From assembly GCA_902491475.1 (NCBI GenBank), contig CABUHY010000004.1:1-64000 (forward strand): a stretch of DNA of 64,000 bases, in the 5' to 3' direction. Position 1 is the first letter of the stretch; every line of letters begins with the position of its first letter. Below are positions 34,649-42,790 of the stretch, in pieces. Both the position numbers and the translations under genes were made by a program. Source of the stretch: an uncultured Eubacteriales bacterium. GTDB taxonomy: Bacteria; Bacillota; Clostridia; Oscillospirales; Acutalibacteraceae. Below the pieces are notes generated by a model, which worked only from the letters and a program-made list of their open reading frames with translations, was not told the origin of the DNA and searched no databases.

Positions 34649-34957
34649 AAAAAGACGGGATAAGGCTGAGCGTTGATAAGGCAGTTTTGCTTCAAAATAA
34701 CATCTTTTTGCACAATAATGAGTTAAACCCCACAGATATGCGTCAGCATTATCTGAGGGGTTTGCCTTTTCTTGTATCAAAAATATATCATTTTGAAGTG
34801 CGTTGCAGTTTCGTAGCTATAAAAATTCTTTTATGCAGAAGTAGGAAAACGAAGCAAGGCTGCCGCCTTGCGAGGATTTCCGACAAAGGCATAATAAATT
34901 TTTATGCGAGAAACCAATACTTCCTTATGAACTCTCAGCCAAATGTCCCGTCTTTTT
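34649..34957. mobile_element. MITE-like element with long imperfect terminal inverted repeats
   Basis: The ends are inverted copies: AAAAAGACGGGA-TAA-GGCTGAG-cGTTgATAAGGcAG on the left (34649-34684) and, read from the other strand, AAAAAGACGGGA-CATTT-GGCTGAG-aGTTcATAAGGaAG on the right (34920-34957), about 36-38 nt with few mismatches. The 309-bp unit has no coding capacity; inside are a strong hairpin around AAACCCC/GGGGTTT (34725-34763) and GCAAGGC/GCCTTGC (34853-34870). No clear target-site duplication is seen. It could instead be a relic of the structured leader of a lost gene. Confidence 0.6.
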
Positions 34958-34985
34958 CAACATATCAATTATCCGACATCCGAAA

Positions 34986-35843
34986 TTATTCTTCGACCGT
35001 AATTCCCGTAAGCCTTTCGAGCGCTTTCAGCTCGTAGCAGGGGAAATATATCCGCCACTCCTCGCCGTTTATGTCAAAGGTCAGGGCATAAGAAATCTTA
35101 AAGGCGGTAAAGCCGTTTTTACCGATTTTTACTCCGGCGCCCTTGTACGGAGCGTCAAGCGGACTTTCGTCTTTGTTCCAATCAAATGCGGTAAAATGCT
35201 TTTTTACCTTCTTTATTCCCTTGACCGACGCAAGCGGAAAAGCATATTTGCCCGTAATATCGGTAAGATAAAGACATTTACCGTCACTGTATGCGGCAAA
35301 ATTTCGCGCACGGCACAGTGCTTTTGTCTTTTTATCCTTGATAAATTTGATTTTGCCGTTATTCATCTTGTATTTTACCTCCAGAATATCCGTGTTCACG
35401 GCGGTGTCGGGAACTTCTGTTTCCGAAAGTATTACCTTTTCAAGATTGCAGATTTTGCTGTAAATACGGTCATATTCCTCGGAGGAGAAAACCCGTTTGG
35501 TCCTGAAAATCGTAAACAAAACGGCGGCTATGCCGGAAAGAATGAACGCAACGGCTATCCAGAACAGCCACGGCATTTGAGAGTAGGCAAGCTTGAAGCT
35601 GTGCGTTTCGTCTTTTTTCGCCATAATCTGCAAAATTGCAATTCCTATTACTGTTGCAACGGTCAGTGTTAGGCTCAGCCAAGTCGGCAGCATTGCCCTG
35701 TCCATCTTTTTGTCGAGCTCCGCATGGTATCCGTTGAACCTCTTTACCGTGTCGGCGTTCGGCTTCTTTACAATAAGTTCTCCGCCGAGCTTTGTTTTGT
35801 TCTTTTTGTTTTCGGTCAAATCATATCCGTAAAATATTTTCAT
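34986..35843 (-). CDS. Unknown two-helix membrane protein
   Basis: A 285-residue protein not recognised. It has a charged cytosolic N-terminus (MKIFYGYDLTENKKNKTKLGG), two membrane segments at about residues 52-74 and 90-114, and a C-terminal beta-rich domain containing ARNFAAYSDGKCLYLTDITG and FPLASVKGIKKVKKH, a pattern like PH-type membrane-associated domains of YcxB/DUF type (weak resemblance). Start at 35843 has a plausible AAAAGGATATGAAAA site. It is monocistronic between the MITE-like element and the divergent inositol operon. No functional assignment. Confidence 0.75.
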   Translation of the reverse strand: MKIFYGYDLTENKKNKTKLGGELIVKKPNADTVKRFNGYHAELDKKMDRAMLPTWLSLTLTVATVIGIAILQIMAKKDETHSFKLAYSQMPWLFWIAVAFILSGIAAVLFTIFRTKRVFSSEEYDRIYSKICNLEKVILSETEVPDTAVNTDILEVKYKMNNGKIKFIKDKKTKALCRARNFAAYSDGKCLYLTDITGKYAFPLASVKGIKKVKKHFTAFDWNKDESPLDAPYKGAGVKIGKNGFTAFKISYALTFDINGEEWRIYFPCYELKALERLTGITVEE

Positions 35844-36017
35844 ATCCTTTTCCTACCTACCCTTTCTGCCGATATTTTATCACAGTTTTCTCCTGCTTGC
35901 AACTCGGCACGGGCAGAGAAATTCGACACGATTTAATTATCTTTTGCCCACATTCCTACCGCTGTGCGGCAGGGCGAATTTTTTGTGATTTTTCCGACAT
36001 TTTTTGTCTTGAAAACA

Positions 36018-36046
36018 TTGAAATGACGGCGCTTTAGTGGTATAGT
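36018..36046 (+). promoter_or_regulatory. Promoter of the inositol operon
   Basis: TTGAAA (36018-36023), 17 bp, TATAGT (36041-36046). The leader has a GAGGCA-CTG-TGCCTC hairpin (36067-36081). No IolR gene or recognised operator is adjacent. Confidence 0.72.
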
Positions 36047-36106
36047 ATCTGTATATATTTTATTGTGAGGCACTGTGCCTCCCGAACAGAAAGGTGTGTG
36101 TTGTAA

Positions 36107-36943
36107 TTGGCACTCGTCCCGATGAAAGATTTACTCGAAAGAGCCGAAAACAAGGGTATTGCAGTAGGCGCTTTTTCAGTGGGAAATATGGAAATGGTTA
36201 TGGGCGCCGTCAAGGCGGCGGAGGAGCTGGAAACTCCGATTATTTTGCAGATAGCCGAAGTCAGGCTCAAAAGCTCTCCGCTTGAGCTTATGGGTCCGAT
36301 GATGATTGCGGCGGCAGAAAATGCGGAGGTTGATATTGCGGTACACCTCGACCACGGCTTAAAGATTGAAACAGTGGAGCAGGCGCTTGATATAGGCTTT
36401 ACCTCGGTAATGTTTGACGGTTCGCTTTTACCGTTTGAAGAAAACATAAAAACGGTTAAGGGCGTTGTCGAAGAAGCGCAGGAATACGGCGCTACGGTGG
36501 AAGCCGAATTGGGCGTTGTAGGCGGCAACGAGGGAGAGGGCAAAAAGCACGAGATACTCTGTACAAATCCCGACGACGCTGTTCGTTTTTGCGACGAGAC
36601 GGGCGTTGACGCTCTTGCGGTGGCTATCGGCAATGCACACGGAAATTACCCCGTTCTTCCCGAGCTTCGCTTTGATGTGCTTGAAGAAATACACAAGAGG
36701 GTTAAAACGCCGCTTGTTCTTCACGGCGGCACGGGCATAAGCGACGAGCAGTTCCAAAAGGCGATTTCGCTCGGCGTTCGTAAGATAAACATTGCAACCG
36801 CTTCCTTTGACAATCTTGCGGCATACGCAAAGGCTTATTGCGACAACAAGGAAAAAGCCGATTATTTTGAGCTCTCTGCCTGCGAAGTCGAGGGAGTTTA
36901 TCAAAATGTAAAAAGACATATCAAAGTTTTCAATATGGAATAA
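36107..36943 (+). CDS. iolJ: Class II aldolase of the inositol pathway (IolJ-like/fructose-bisphosphate aldolase family)
   Basis: A 278-residue zinc-dependent aldolase. A TTG start at 36107 gives MALVPMKDLLERA, which matches the family's N-terminus, and AAAGGTG lies 10 nt upstream; the next ATG is 15 nt further. Zn/catalytic motifs are VHLDHG, EAELGVVGG and LHGGTGIS. As the first gene of the iol operon it most likely cleaves 2-deoxy-5-keto-D-gluconate 6-phosphate to DHAP and malonic semialdehyde. A general fructose- or tagatose-bisphosphate aldolase is the alternative that sequence alone cannot exclude. iolC follows after 14 nt. Confidence 0.85.
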   Translation: MALVPMKDLLERAENKGIAVGAFSVGNMEMVMGAVKAAEELETPIILQIAEVRLKSSPLELMGPMMIAAAENAEVDIAVHLDHGLKIETVEQALDIGFTSVMFDGSLLPFEENIKTVKGVVEEAQEYGATVEAELGVVGGNEGEGKKHEILCTNPDDAVRFCDETGVDALAVAIGNAHGNYPVLPELRFDVLEEIHKRVKTPLVLHGGTGISDEQFQKAISLGVRKINIATASFDNLAAYAKAYCDNKEKADYFELSACEVEGVYQNVKRHIKVFNME

Positions 36944-36957
36944 TCAAGGAGAAAATT

Positions 36958-37974
36958 ATGAAATACATAGAATTTGACTCTTCAAAAAAGTATGACCTTA
37001 TTCTTTTGGGCAGAATTGCGGTTGACTTGAACCCCGTTGACTATTACTGCCCGCTCAACGAGAGCACGACTTTCAAGAGATACCTCGGCGGTTCGCCCGC
37101 AAACATAGCGGTCGGTCTTGCAAGACTCGGCAAGAAATGCGGATTTTTTGCCCGCGTTTCCGACGACCAGTTCGGCACATTCGTAACCGACTTCTTTGAA
37201 AAAGAGGGCATTGACACCTCGCATGTCATCAGATGCGAAAACGGCGAGAAGATAGGTCTTACCTTTACCGAAATTAAATCAGAGACCGAAAGCTCCATAG
37301 TTATGTACCGCAACGAGGCGGCAGACCTGAAGCTTGAAGTGAGCGACATCGACGAGGAATATATAAAGCAGGGTAAGGCTCTTTTGATTTCGGGTACGGC
37401 ACTGTGCGAGAGCCCGTCGAGAGAGGCTGCCCTAAAGGCTGTTATGCTCGCAAAGAGGAATTCCGTTCCGATTATTTTCGATATTGACTACCGTGCATAC
37501 AACTGGAAAAACGACGATGAAATTTCAATTTACTATGCCGCGGTTGCGAGAGAGGCTGATATTATCCTCGGCTCCCGTGAGGAATACGACCTTACCGAAA
37601 AGCTTATAAAGCCCGGTATGTCCGACAAAGAGACTGCTGCATATTGGCATTCGCAGAACGCAAAAATTGTCGTAATCAAGCACGGCAAAGAGGGCTCGAC
37701 CGCTTACACAAACGACGGCGAGAGCTACAACATCAAGCCGTTCCCCGTCAAGCTCCTTAAATCGTTCGGTGGCGGAGACGGATATGCTTCCGCATTCCTT
37801 TACGGTCTGTTTGAGGGCTATGAAATAATCGACGCTCTCGAATTCGGTTCTGCTTCGGCGGCTATGCTTGTTGCCTCGCACGCTTGCTCGCAGGATATGC
37901 CATCGGTCGAAGCGGTTAAAAAGTTTATTGCAGACGAAAAGGCAGAGTACGGCGAAATGATTGCCCGAGTATGA
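36958..37974 (+). CDS. iolC: 5-dehydro-2-deoxygluconokinase (PfkB family)
   Basis: A 338-residue ribokinase-family sugar kinase that phosphorylates 2-deoxy-5-keto-D-gluconate before the aldolase step. The N-terminal LGRIAVDLNPVDYY and GGSPANIAVGLARLG match IolC; the C-terminal anion-hole motif reads SFGGGDGYASAF, with the catalytic Asp in GGGD. Length is normal. AAGGAG precedes the ATG and it follows the aldolase by 14 nt. After it the operon is interrupted by about 490 nt of repeats. Confidence 0.93.
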   Translation: MKYIEFDSSKKYDLILLGRIAVDLNPVDYYCPLNESTTFKRYLGGSPANIAVGLARLGKKCGFFARVSDDQFGTFVTDFFEKEGIDTSHVIRCENGEKIGLTFTEIKSETESSIVMYRNEAADLKLEVSDIDEEYIKQGKALLISGTALCESPSREAALKAVMLAKRNSVPIIFDIDYRAYNWKNDDEISIYYAAVAREADIILGSREEYDLTEKLIKPGMSDKETAAYWHSQNAKIVVIKHGKEGSTAYTNDGESYNIKPFPVKLLKSFGGGDGYASAFLYGLFEGYEIIDALEFGSASAAMLVASHACSQDMPSVEAVKKFIADEKAEYGEMIARV

Positions 37975-37986
37975 TATTTTCGGCTG

Positions 37987-38378
37987 TTTTTCCGCAATAC
38001 TGCGTTGCCCCTCCTCGCAATATCGCATATTGCTTCGTCGGCACGCCTTGTCTTGCGAAAAAACATCGCAAAAATATAAATGCAGCGGCTGTCCGTAATA
38101 CTGCGTTGCGTATTCTCACAATACCGCATATTGATTTGCCAGCACGCCCGTTTGGTTATAAATGCCCTTGCGACGGCTCGCTGTCGCTACCGACTTTTGC
38201 GGATTGACGGACAGGACTAAGCCTCCCTTGTGTAAAGGGAGGTGTTGAGCGGAGCGAAACGGAGGGATTGTTTATATGATTTTGCAAAAATCCCTCAGTC
38301 ATTTTTTGCTCTCCAAAAAATGACAGCTCCCTTTACAAGGGAGCCTATGCCGGACAGCCGCAAGGGCTGTCCCTACGG
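37987..38378. repeat. Fifth repeat mosaic, inside the inositol operon
   Basis: A diverged tandem pair sharing AATACTGCGTTGC and CGCATATTG (about 37987-38048 and 38092-38148), a fragment of the long module (CGACGGCTCGCTGTCGCTAC.. to about 38205), a complete CTCCCTT/AAGGGAG palindromic element (38221-38344), and a reverse GTAGGGACAGCC palindrome (38351-38378). No gene is supported in 37975-38462. A transcript through iolC-sanA would carry these hairpins. Confidence 0.82.
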
Positions 38379-38462
38379 TAATTTTTATGAGGTGTGTTCA
38401 CAGATTGATATGGAAGTTAAAAGTCATTTAACATCTCCGCAAAGTGAGCAAAAGGCTATATT

Positions 38463-39152
38463 ATGAAAAGATTGTTCAAAAACAAGGTATTCAAAGCTGT
38501 AATCGGCACGCTGATATGCGTTTGCCTTTTGCTTGCCGTAGGTGCGGCAGGCATTAACGCTTATATGCTTTCCTATTCAAGCAAGAGGTTTGTTACCGCA
38601 GATGAGCTCAATATCGACGAATATGACTGTATTCTTGTCCTCGGCGCAGGGCTTTGGGGCGGCGAGCCGTCGCCTATGTTAAAGGAAAGGCTTGACTTTT
38701 CGCTTGAAGCATACGAAAAGGGCTGCAGCGATAAATTCCTTGTTTCCGGCGACCACGGGAATAAAGACCATGACGAGGTAAACGCCATGAAGGACTACCT
38801 CACACAAAAAGGCGTTCCCGCCGAAGCGGTGTTTATGGACCATGCGGGCTTTTCCACATATGAGTCCATGTACCGTGCAAGGGATGTTTTTAAGGCTCAA
38901 AAGGTTCTTATAGTAACGCAGAAATATCATCTTTACAGAGCGGTGTATATTGCAAGAACGCTCGGGCTTGACGCTTACGGCTTTGACAGGGAAGAGCTTG
39001 ACTATCCCGTTACCAACGATTTGAGAGAAGCGGCGGCAAGGGTAAAGGATTTCTTTTACTGCATTGCAAAGCCTGCGCCTACTTACCTCGGCGAAGAAAT
39101 ACCGATAAAAACCGCAAGCGCCTCGCTTACGGATGATAAAATAAAAGTATAA
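38463..39152 (+). CDS. SanA/YdcF-like DUF218 membrane-anchored protein
   Basis: A 229-residue protein with one N-terminal membrane helix (about residues 10-32) and an exported DUF218 domain. DCILVLGAGLWGGEPSPML and SGDHGNKDHDEVNAM, with MDHAGFSTYESMYRA, are typical of the SanA branch (vancomycin exclusion in E. coli; probable role in envelope integrity). AAAAGG lies about 7 nt before the ATG. It sits between iolC and iolB and ends 24 nt before iolB, so it is probably read with the inositol genes, though no role in inositol use is known. Confidence 0.85.
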   Translation: MKRLFKNKVFKAVIGTLICVCLLLAVGAAGINAYMLSYSSKRFVTADELNIDEYDCILVLGAGLWGGEPSPMLKERLDFSLEAYEKGCSDKFLVSGDHGNKDHDEVNAMKDYLTQKGVPAEAVFMDHAGFSTYESMYRARDVFKAQKVLIVTQKYHLYRAVYIARTLGLDAYGFDREELDYPVTNDLREAAARVKDFFYCIAKPAPTYLGEEIPIKTASASLTDDKIKV

Positions 39153-39176
39153 TTTAATATGAATGAGGGTAATAAG

Positions 39177-39947
39177 ATGTACGAAAATCCTAAATTTAAC
39201 GAAAACAACGAAAAAATCCTCTGTGAAATGAACGGCAAAAACTCCGATATGCTTATGAATATCAGGGTAAAGGTTCTGAAAGCGGGGGAGGAAATGACTT
39301 TCTGCGAAAAGGAAAACGAGACTGCTCTGCTTTTGATGGCGGGCGATGTCGATTTTGTTTTCGACGGTAAAACAGAAAACGCAAAAAGGCGTTCTCCTTT
39401 CCTTGACAAGGCTTCGGCAATTCATTTTGCAAGGAATAACAAGGTAACCGTTAAGGCGAATGAGGAGTCGAGATTCGTTATCGAGCAGACCGACAACGCA
39501 AACGATTTCGGCGTTCATTATTATAAAGGCGAGGATATGACCGTTCAGCACTTCGGCGCAGACCAGTGGGACGGTACGGCGGACAGACAGGTACTTACCG
39601 TATTCGACTATGAAAACGCACCGTATTCAAATCTTGTCCTCGGCGAGGTTTTCCACAAGCCCGGTTGTTGGACGAGTTACCCTCCGCACTATCATCCGCA
39701 GCCCGAGGTTTACTACTATGAATTCGACAAGCCGCAGGGCTTCGGCGTAGGCTTTGTCGGAGACGATTGCTACAAGGTCGGCGACGGCGGATGCCTTGCA
39801 ATCACGCCCATGCACACACATCAGCAGGCGGCGGCTCCCGGATACAGAATGTGCTATGTTTGGATGATAAGACATCTTGACGGCGACCCGTGGAAAAAGA
39901 CAAGAATTGACGCCCCCGAGCACAAGTGGCTTTTAGAAGAAAAATAA
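39177..39947 (+). CDS. iolB: 5-deoxy-glucuronate isomerase
   Basis: A 256-residue bicupin enzyme converting 5-deoxy-D-glucuronate to 2-deoxy-5-keto-D-gluconate. The start at 39177 has GAGGG 6-7 nt upstream; an upstream ATG at 39159 lies before that site. The metal-binding cupin is seen in YPPHYHPQPEVYYYEFDKPQGFG, with the His pair and Glu, followed by a later His in THQQAAAPGYRMCYVW. Full length. iolD begins 12 nt downstream. Confidence 0.94.
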   Translation: MYENPKFNENNEKILCEMNGKNSDMLMNIRVKVLKAGEEMTFCEKENETALLLMAGDVDFVFDGKTENAKRRSPFLDKASAIHFARNNKVTVKANEESRFVIEQTDNANDFGVHYYKGEDMTVQHFGADQWDGTADRQVLTVFDYENAPYSNLVLGEVFHKPGCWTSYPPHYHPQPEVYYYEFDKPQGFGVGFVGDDCYKVGDGGCLAITPMHTHQQAAAPGYRMCYVWMIRHLDGDPWKKTRIDAPEHKWLLEEK

Positions 39948-39959
39948 GGAGAGAAAACT

Positions 39960-41876
39960 ATGGCATATATGACTACCGCACAGGCGCTTGTAAAGTTCCT
40001 TGACAATCAGTATGTTTCCTTTGATGGAAAAGAGACAAAGTTTGTTGACGGAATTTTTACGATTTTCGGACACGGTATAGTTTGCGGTCTCGGCGAGGCT
40101 CTTGACTCGGACAGAGGCGGACTCACCGTATATCAGGGAAAGAACGAGCAGGGTATGGCTCATGCGGCTACGGCTTTTGCGAAGATGAACAACCGCAGAA
40201 AGATTATTGCGTGCTCATCGTCGATAGGCCCCGGTGCTGCCAATATGATTACTGCGGCGGCTACGGCTACCGTAAACCATGTTCCGCTTTTGCTTATCCC
40301 TGCCGACGCATTTTCAACCCGTCAGCCCGACCCCGTGCTTCAGCAGTTCGAGCAGGTAAATTCGCTTGCCACAACCACAAACGACGCATACAAGGCGGTT
40401 ACGAGATATTGGGACAGAATTGCACGCCCCGAACAGCTTATGACCGCTATGATAAACGCAATGAGAGTTCTTACCGACACGGCGGAGACAGGTGCTGTCT
40501 GCATTTCTCTTCCGCAGGATGTTGAGGGCGAAAGCTACGATTTCCCCGACGAATTCCTGCAAAAGAGAGTCCACAGGATTACAAGGGTTGCGCCGTCCCG
40601 GGAAGAGGTTGACGACATAGCAAAAATTCTTCTCACGGCAAAGAAACCGCTTGTTATCTGCGGCGGCGGCGTAAGATATTCCGAGGCGGGAGCGGAGCTT
40701 GAAAGCTTCTGTAAGGAATTCAACATTCCGTTTGCGGAGACTCAGTCGGGTAAGACAGCTTGTCGTTCGAGCAATGAATTTAACCTCGGCGGTCTCGGCG
40801 TAACGGGAAATTCCGCAGGTAATGTAATCGCAAAGGAAGCAGATGTTATCCTCGGCGTCGGAACAAGATTTTCCGATTTCACAACGGGCTCAAAATCACT
40901 TTTCAGAAGCGATGCAAAGGTGCTTACGATAAACACCTCACGCTTTGACGCATATAAGCTCGGCGCAGTAAAGCTTGTCAGTGACGCAAAGCTCGGACTT
41001 CTTGCTCTTGCGGAGATTTTGAGAGAAAACAATTACAAATCGGCATACACAACCGAAATTGAGGCGGCTCGCAAGGGTTGGGCGGATGAGATGAAACGCC
41101 TTGCCGATTACAGATACGGCGAGGATTTCGAACCGCTTATCAAAGCGAGAGACGAGAGGACTATCCCCGAGTTTGCAAAGAAATTCGGCACTATAACCCA
41201 GACTGCTGCGGTTGCAAAGGTGCGTGAGCTTATCGATGACGACGCTGTTTGCGTAGGTGCGGCGGGTTCGCTCCCCGGCGACCTTCAGAGAATGTGGACC
41301 TCGGACAGCCTTTATTCCTACAATATGGAGTACGGCTATTCCTGTATGGGATATGAAATTGCGGGTGCTTTCGGCTCAAAGCTCGCCTGCCCCGACAAAG
41401 AGGTTTACGCAATGTGCGGCGACGGAAGCTATCTTATGCTTCATTCGGAGCTCATTACATCAATTCAAGAGAAGAAAAAAATCAATGTTCTTCTCTTTGA
41501 CAACAGCGGCTTCGGCTGCATAAACAACCTTGAAATGTCGAACGGTATCGGCAACCTTGCCACGGAGTTCCGTTTCAGAGACGAAAACAACAATCTTCTC
41601 GGCGACCTTGTGCCGATTGATTTTGCAAAATGCGCTTCGGGCTACGGCGTAAAGACCTACACCGCAAGAACGCTTGAAGAGCTTGAATTTGCGTTGGAGG
41701 ACTCAAAGAAGCAGACTGTTTCGACCCTTATCGACATAAAGGTTCTTCCCAAGTCAATGACCGACGGCTACGGTGCGTGGTGGAATGTCGGCGTTGCAAG
41801 TACATCGCAAAATGAAGCCGTTAAAAAGGCTTATTTGAATAAAAAAGAAAATCAGGAGAAAGCGAGAAAGTATTGA
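39960..41876 (+). CDS. iolD: 3D-(3,5/4)-trihydroxycyclohexane-1,2-dione hydrolase
   Basis: A 638-residue thiamine-diphosphate enzyme opening the cyclic diketone to 5-deoxy-D-glucuronate. The N-terminal pyrimidine-binding domain holds the Glu in YQGKNEQGMAHAA, the middle domain SGKTACRSSNEFNLGGLG, and the C-terminal domain the ThDP-Mg motif starting CGDGSYLML and ending at DNSGFGCINN. TDGYGAWWNVGV near the C-terminus is typical of IolD. Length is normal. It is followed by iolE with a 1-nt gap and preceded by AAGGAGAG. Confidence 0.96.
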   Translation: MAYMTTAQALVKFLDNQYVSFDGKETKFVDGIFTIFGHGIVCGLGEALDSDRGGLTVYQGKNEQGMAHAATAFAKMNNRRKIIACSSSIGPGAANMITAAATATVNHVPLLLIPADAFSTRQPDPVLQQFEQVNSLATTTNDAYKAVTRYWDRIARPEQLMTAMINAMRVLTDTAETGAVCISLPQDVEGESYDFPDEFLQKRVHRITRVAPSREEVDDIAKILLTAKKPLVICGGGVRYSEAGAELESFCKEFNIPFAETQSGKTACRSSNEFNLGGLGVTGNSAGNVIAKEADVILGVGTRFSDFTTGSKSLFRSDAKVLTINTSRFDAYKLGAVKLVSDAKLGLLALAEILRENNYKSAYTTEIEAARKGWADEMKRLADYRYGEDFEPLIKARDERTIPEFAKKFGTITQTAAVAKVRELIDDDAVCVGAAGSLPGDLQRMWTSDSLYSYNMEYGYSCMGYEIAGAFGSKLACPDKEVYAMCGDGSYLMLHSELITSIQEKKKINVLLFDNSGFGCINNLEMSNGIGNLATEFRFRDENNNLLGDLVPIDFAKCASGYGVKTYTARTLEELEFALEDSKKQTVSTLIDIKVLPKSMTDGYGAWWNVGVASTSQNEAVKKAYLNKKENQEKARKY

Positions 41877-41877
41877 T

Positions 41878-42771
41878 ATGCTTGACAAAAACAAAGTAAA
41901 GCTCGGCATTGCGCCGATTGCATGGACAAATGACGATATGCCCGATTTGGGTGCGGAAAACACCTTTGAGCAGTGTGTTTCCGAAATGGCTCTTGCAGGC
42001 TTCACGGGCTGTGAGGTCGGCAACAAGTATCCCCGTGACACAAAGGTGCTCAAAAAGGCTCTTGAGCTTCGCGGTATGCAGATTTGCAACGCTTGGTTCT
42101 CGGCTTTCCTTACGACAAAGCCTTATGAGGAGGTCGAAAAGGACTTCATCGAACATATTACCTTCTTAAAGGAAATGGGCGCAAAGGTTGTCGGCATTTC
42201 CGAGCAGGGACACTCGATTCAGGGTACGGATAAGCCGATTTTCGAGGCTAAGTATGTTATGAACGACGAAGAGTGGGACAGACTCTGCACGGGTATCAAC
42301 AAGCTCGGCAAGGTTGCAAAGGATATGGGCATTAAGCTCTGCTTCCACCATCATATGGGTACGGTTGTTCAGACCGAGGCTGAAATCGACAGGCTTATGG
42401 CTAACACTGACCCCGAGCTTTTCGGACTTCTCTTTGACTGCGGACACCTTGCATACTGCGGCGAGGATTATATGTCGGTTCTCAACAAATACGCAGACCG
42501 TATCCGCCATGTACACCTCAAGGATATCCGTCCCGAAAAGGTTGAGCAGGTCAAGAGAGAGCACCTCAGCTTCTTACAGGGCGTAAGGCTCGGAACCTTT
42601 ACAGTCCCCGGAGACGGTGCAATCGACTTCAAGCCGATTTTTGATGTCCTTGAAAAGACGGGCTATGAGGGATATGTTCTTGTTGAGGCGGAGCAGGACC
42701 CCGCAATCGCAAATCCGCTCGAATATGCTATCAAGGCAAGAAAATATATCGCCGAAAAAGCAGGACTTTAA
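41878..42771 (+). CDS. iolE: Myo-inosose-2 dehydratase
   Basis: A 297-residue TIM-barrel enzyme that dehydrates 2-keto-myo-inositol to the trihydroxycyclohexane dione. It starts with VKLGIAPIAWTNDDMPDLG, diagnostic for IolE; metal ligands are expected in CFHHHMGTVVQ, DCGHLAYCG and RHVHLKDIRPEK, and EAEQDPA near the C-terminus provides the final Glu. The ATG comes directly after the iolD stop; AGGAGAAAG lies just inside iolD, pointing to translational coupling. Confidence 0.95.
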   Translation: MLDKNKVKLGIAPIAWTNDDMPDLGAENTFEQCVSEMALAGFTGCEVGNKYPRDTKVLKKALELRGMQICNAWFSAFLTTKPYEEVEKDFIEHITFLKEMGAKVVGISEQGHSIQGTDKPIFEAKYVMNDEEWDRLCTGINKLGKVAKDMGIKLCFHHHMGTVVQTEAEIDRLMANTDPELFGLLFDCGHLAYCGEDYMSVLNKYADRIRHVHLKDIRPEKVEQVKREHLSFLQGVRLGTFTVPGDGAIDFKPIFDVLEKTGYEGYVLVEAEQDPAIANPLEYAIKARKYIAEKAGL

Positions 42772-42790
42772 TTTAATCGGAGGATAAGAA

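Noticed and set aside
34013..34985. Several short open frames in the repeat cluster after spoVAC
   Set aside because: They are made of the repeat modules that recur elsewhere, lack ribosome sites and give no recognisable protein.
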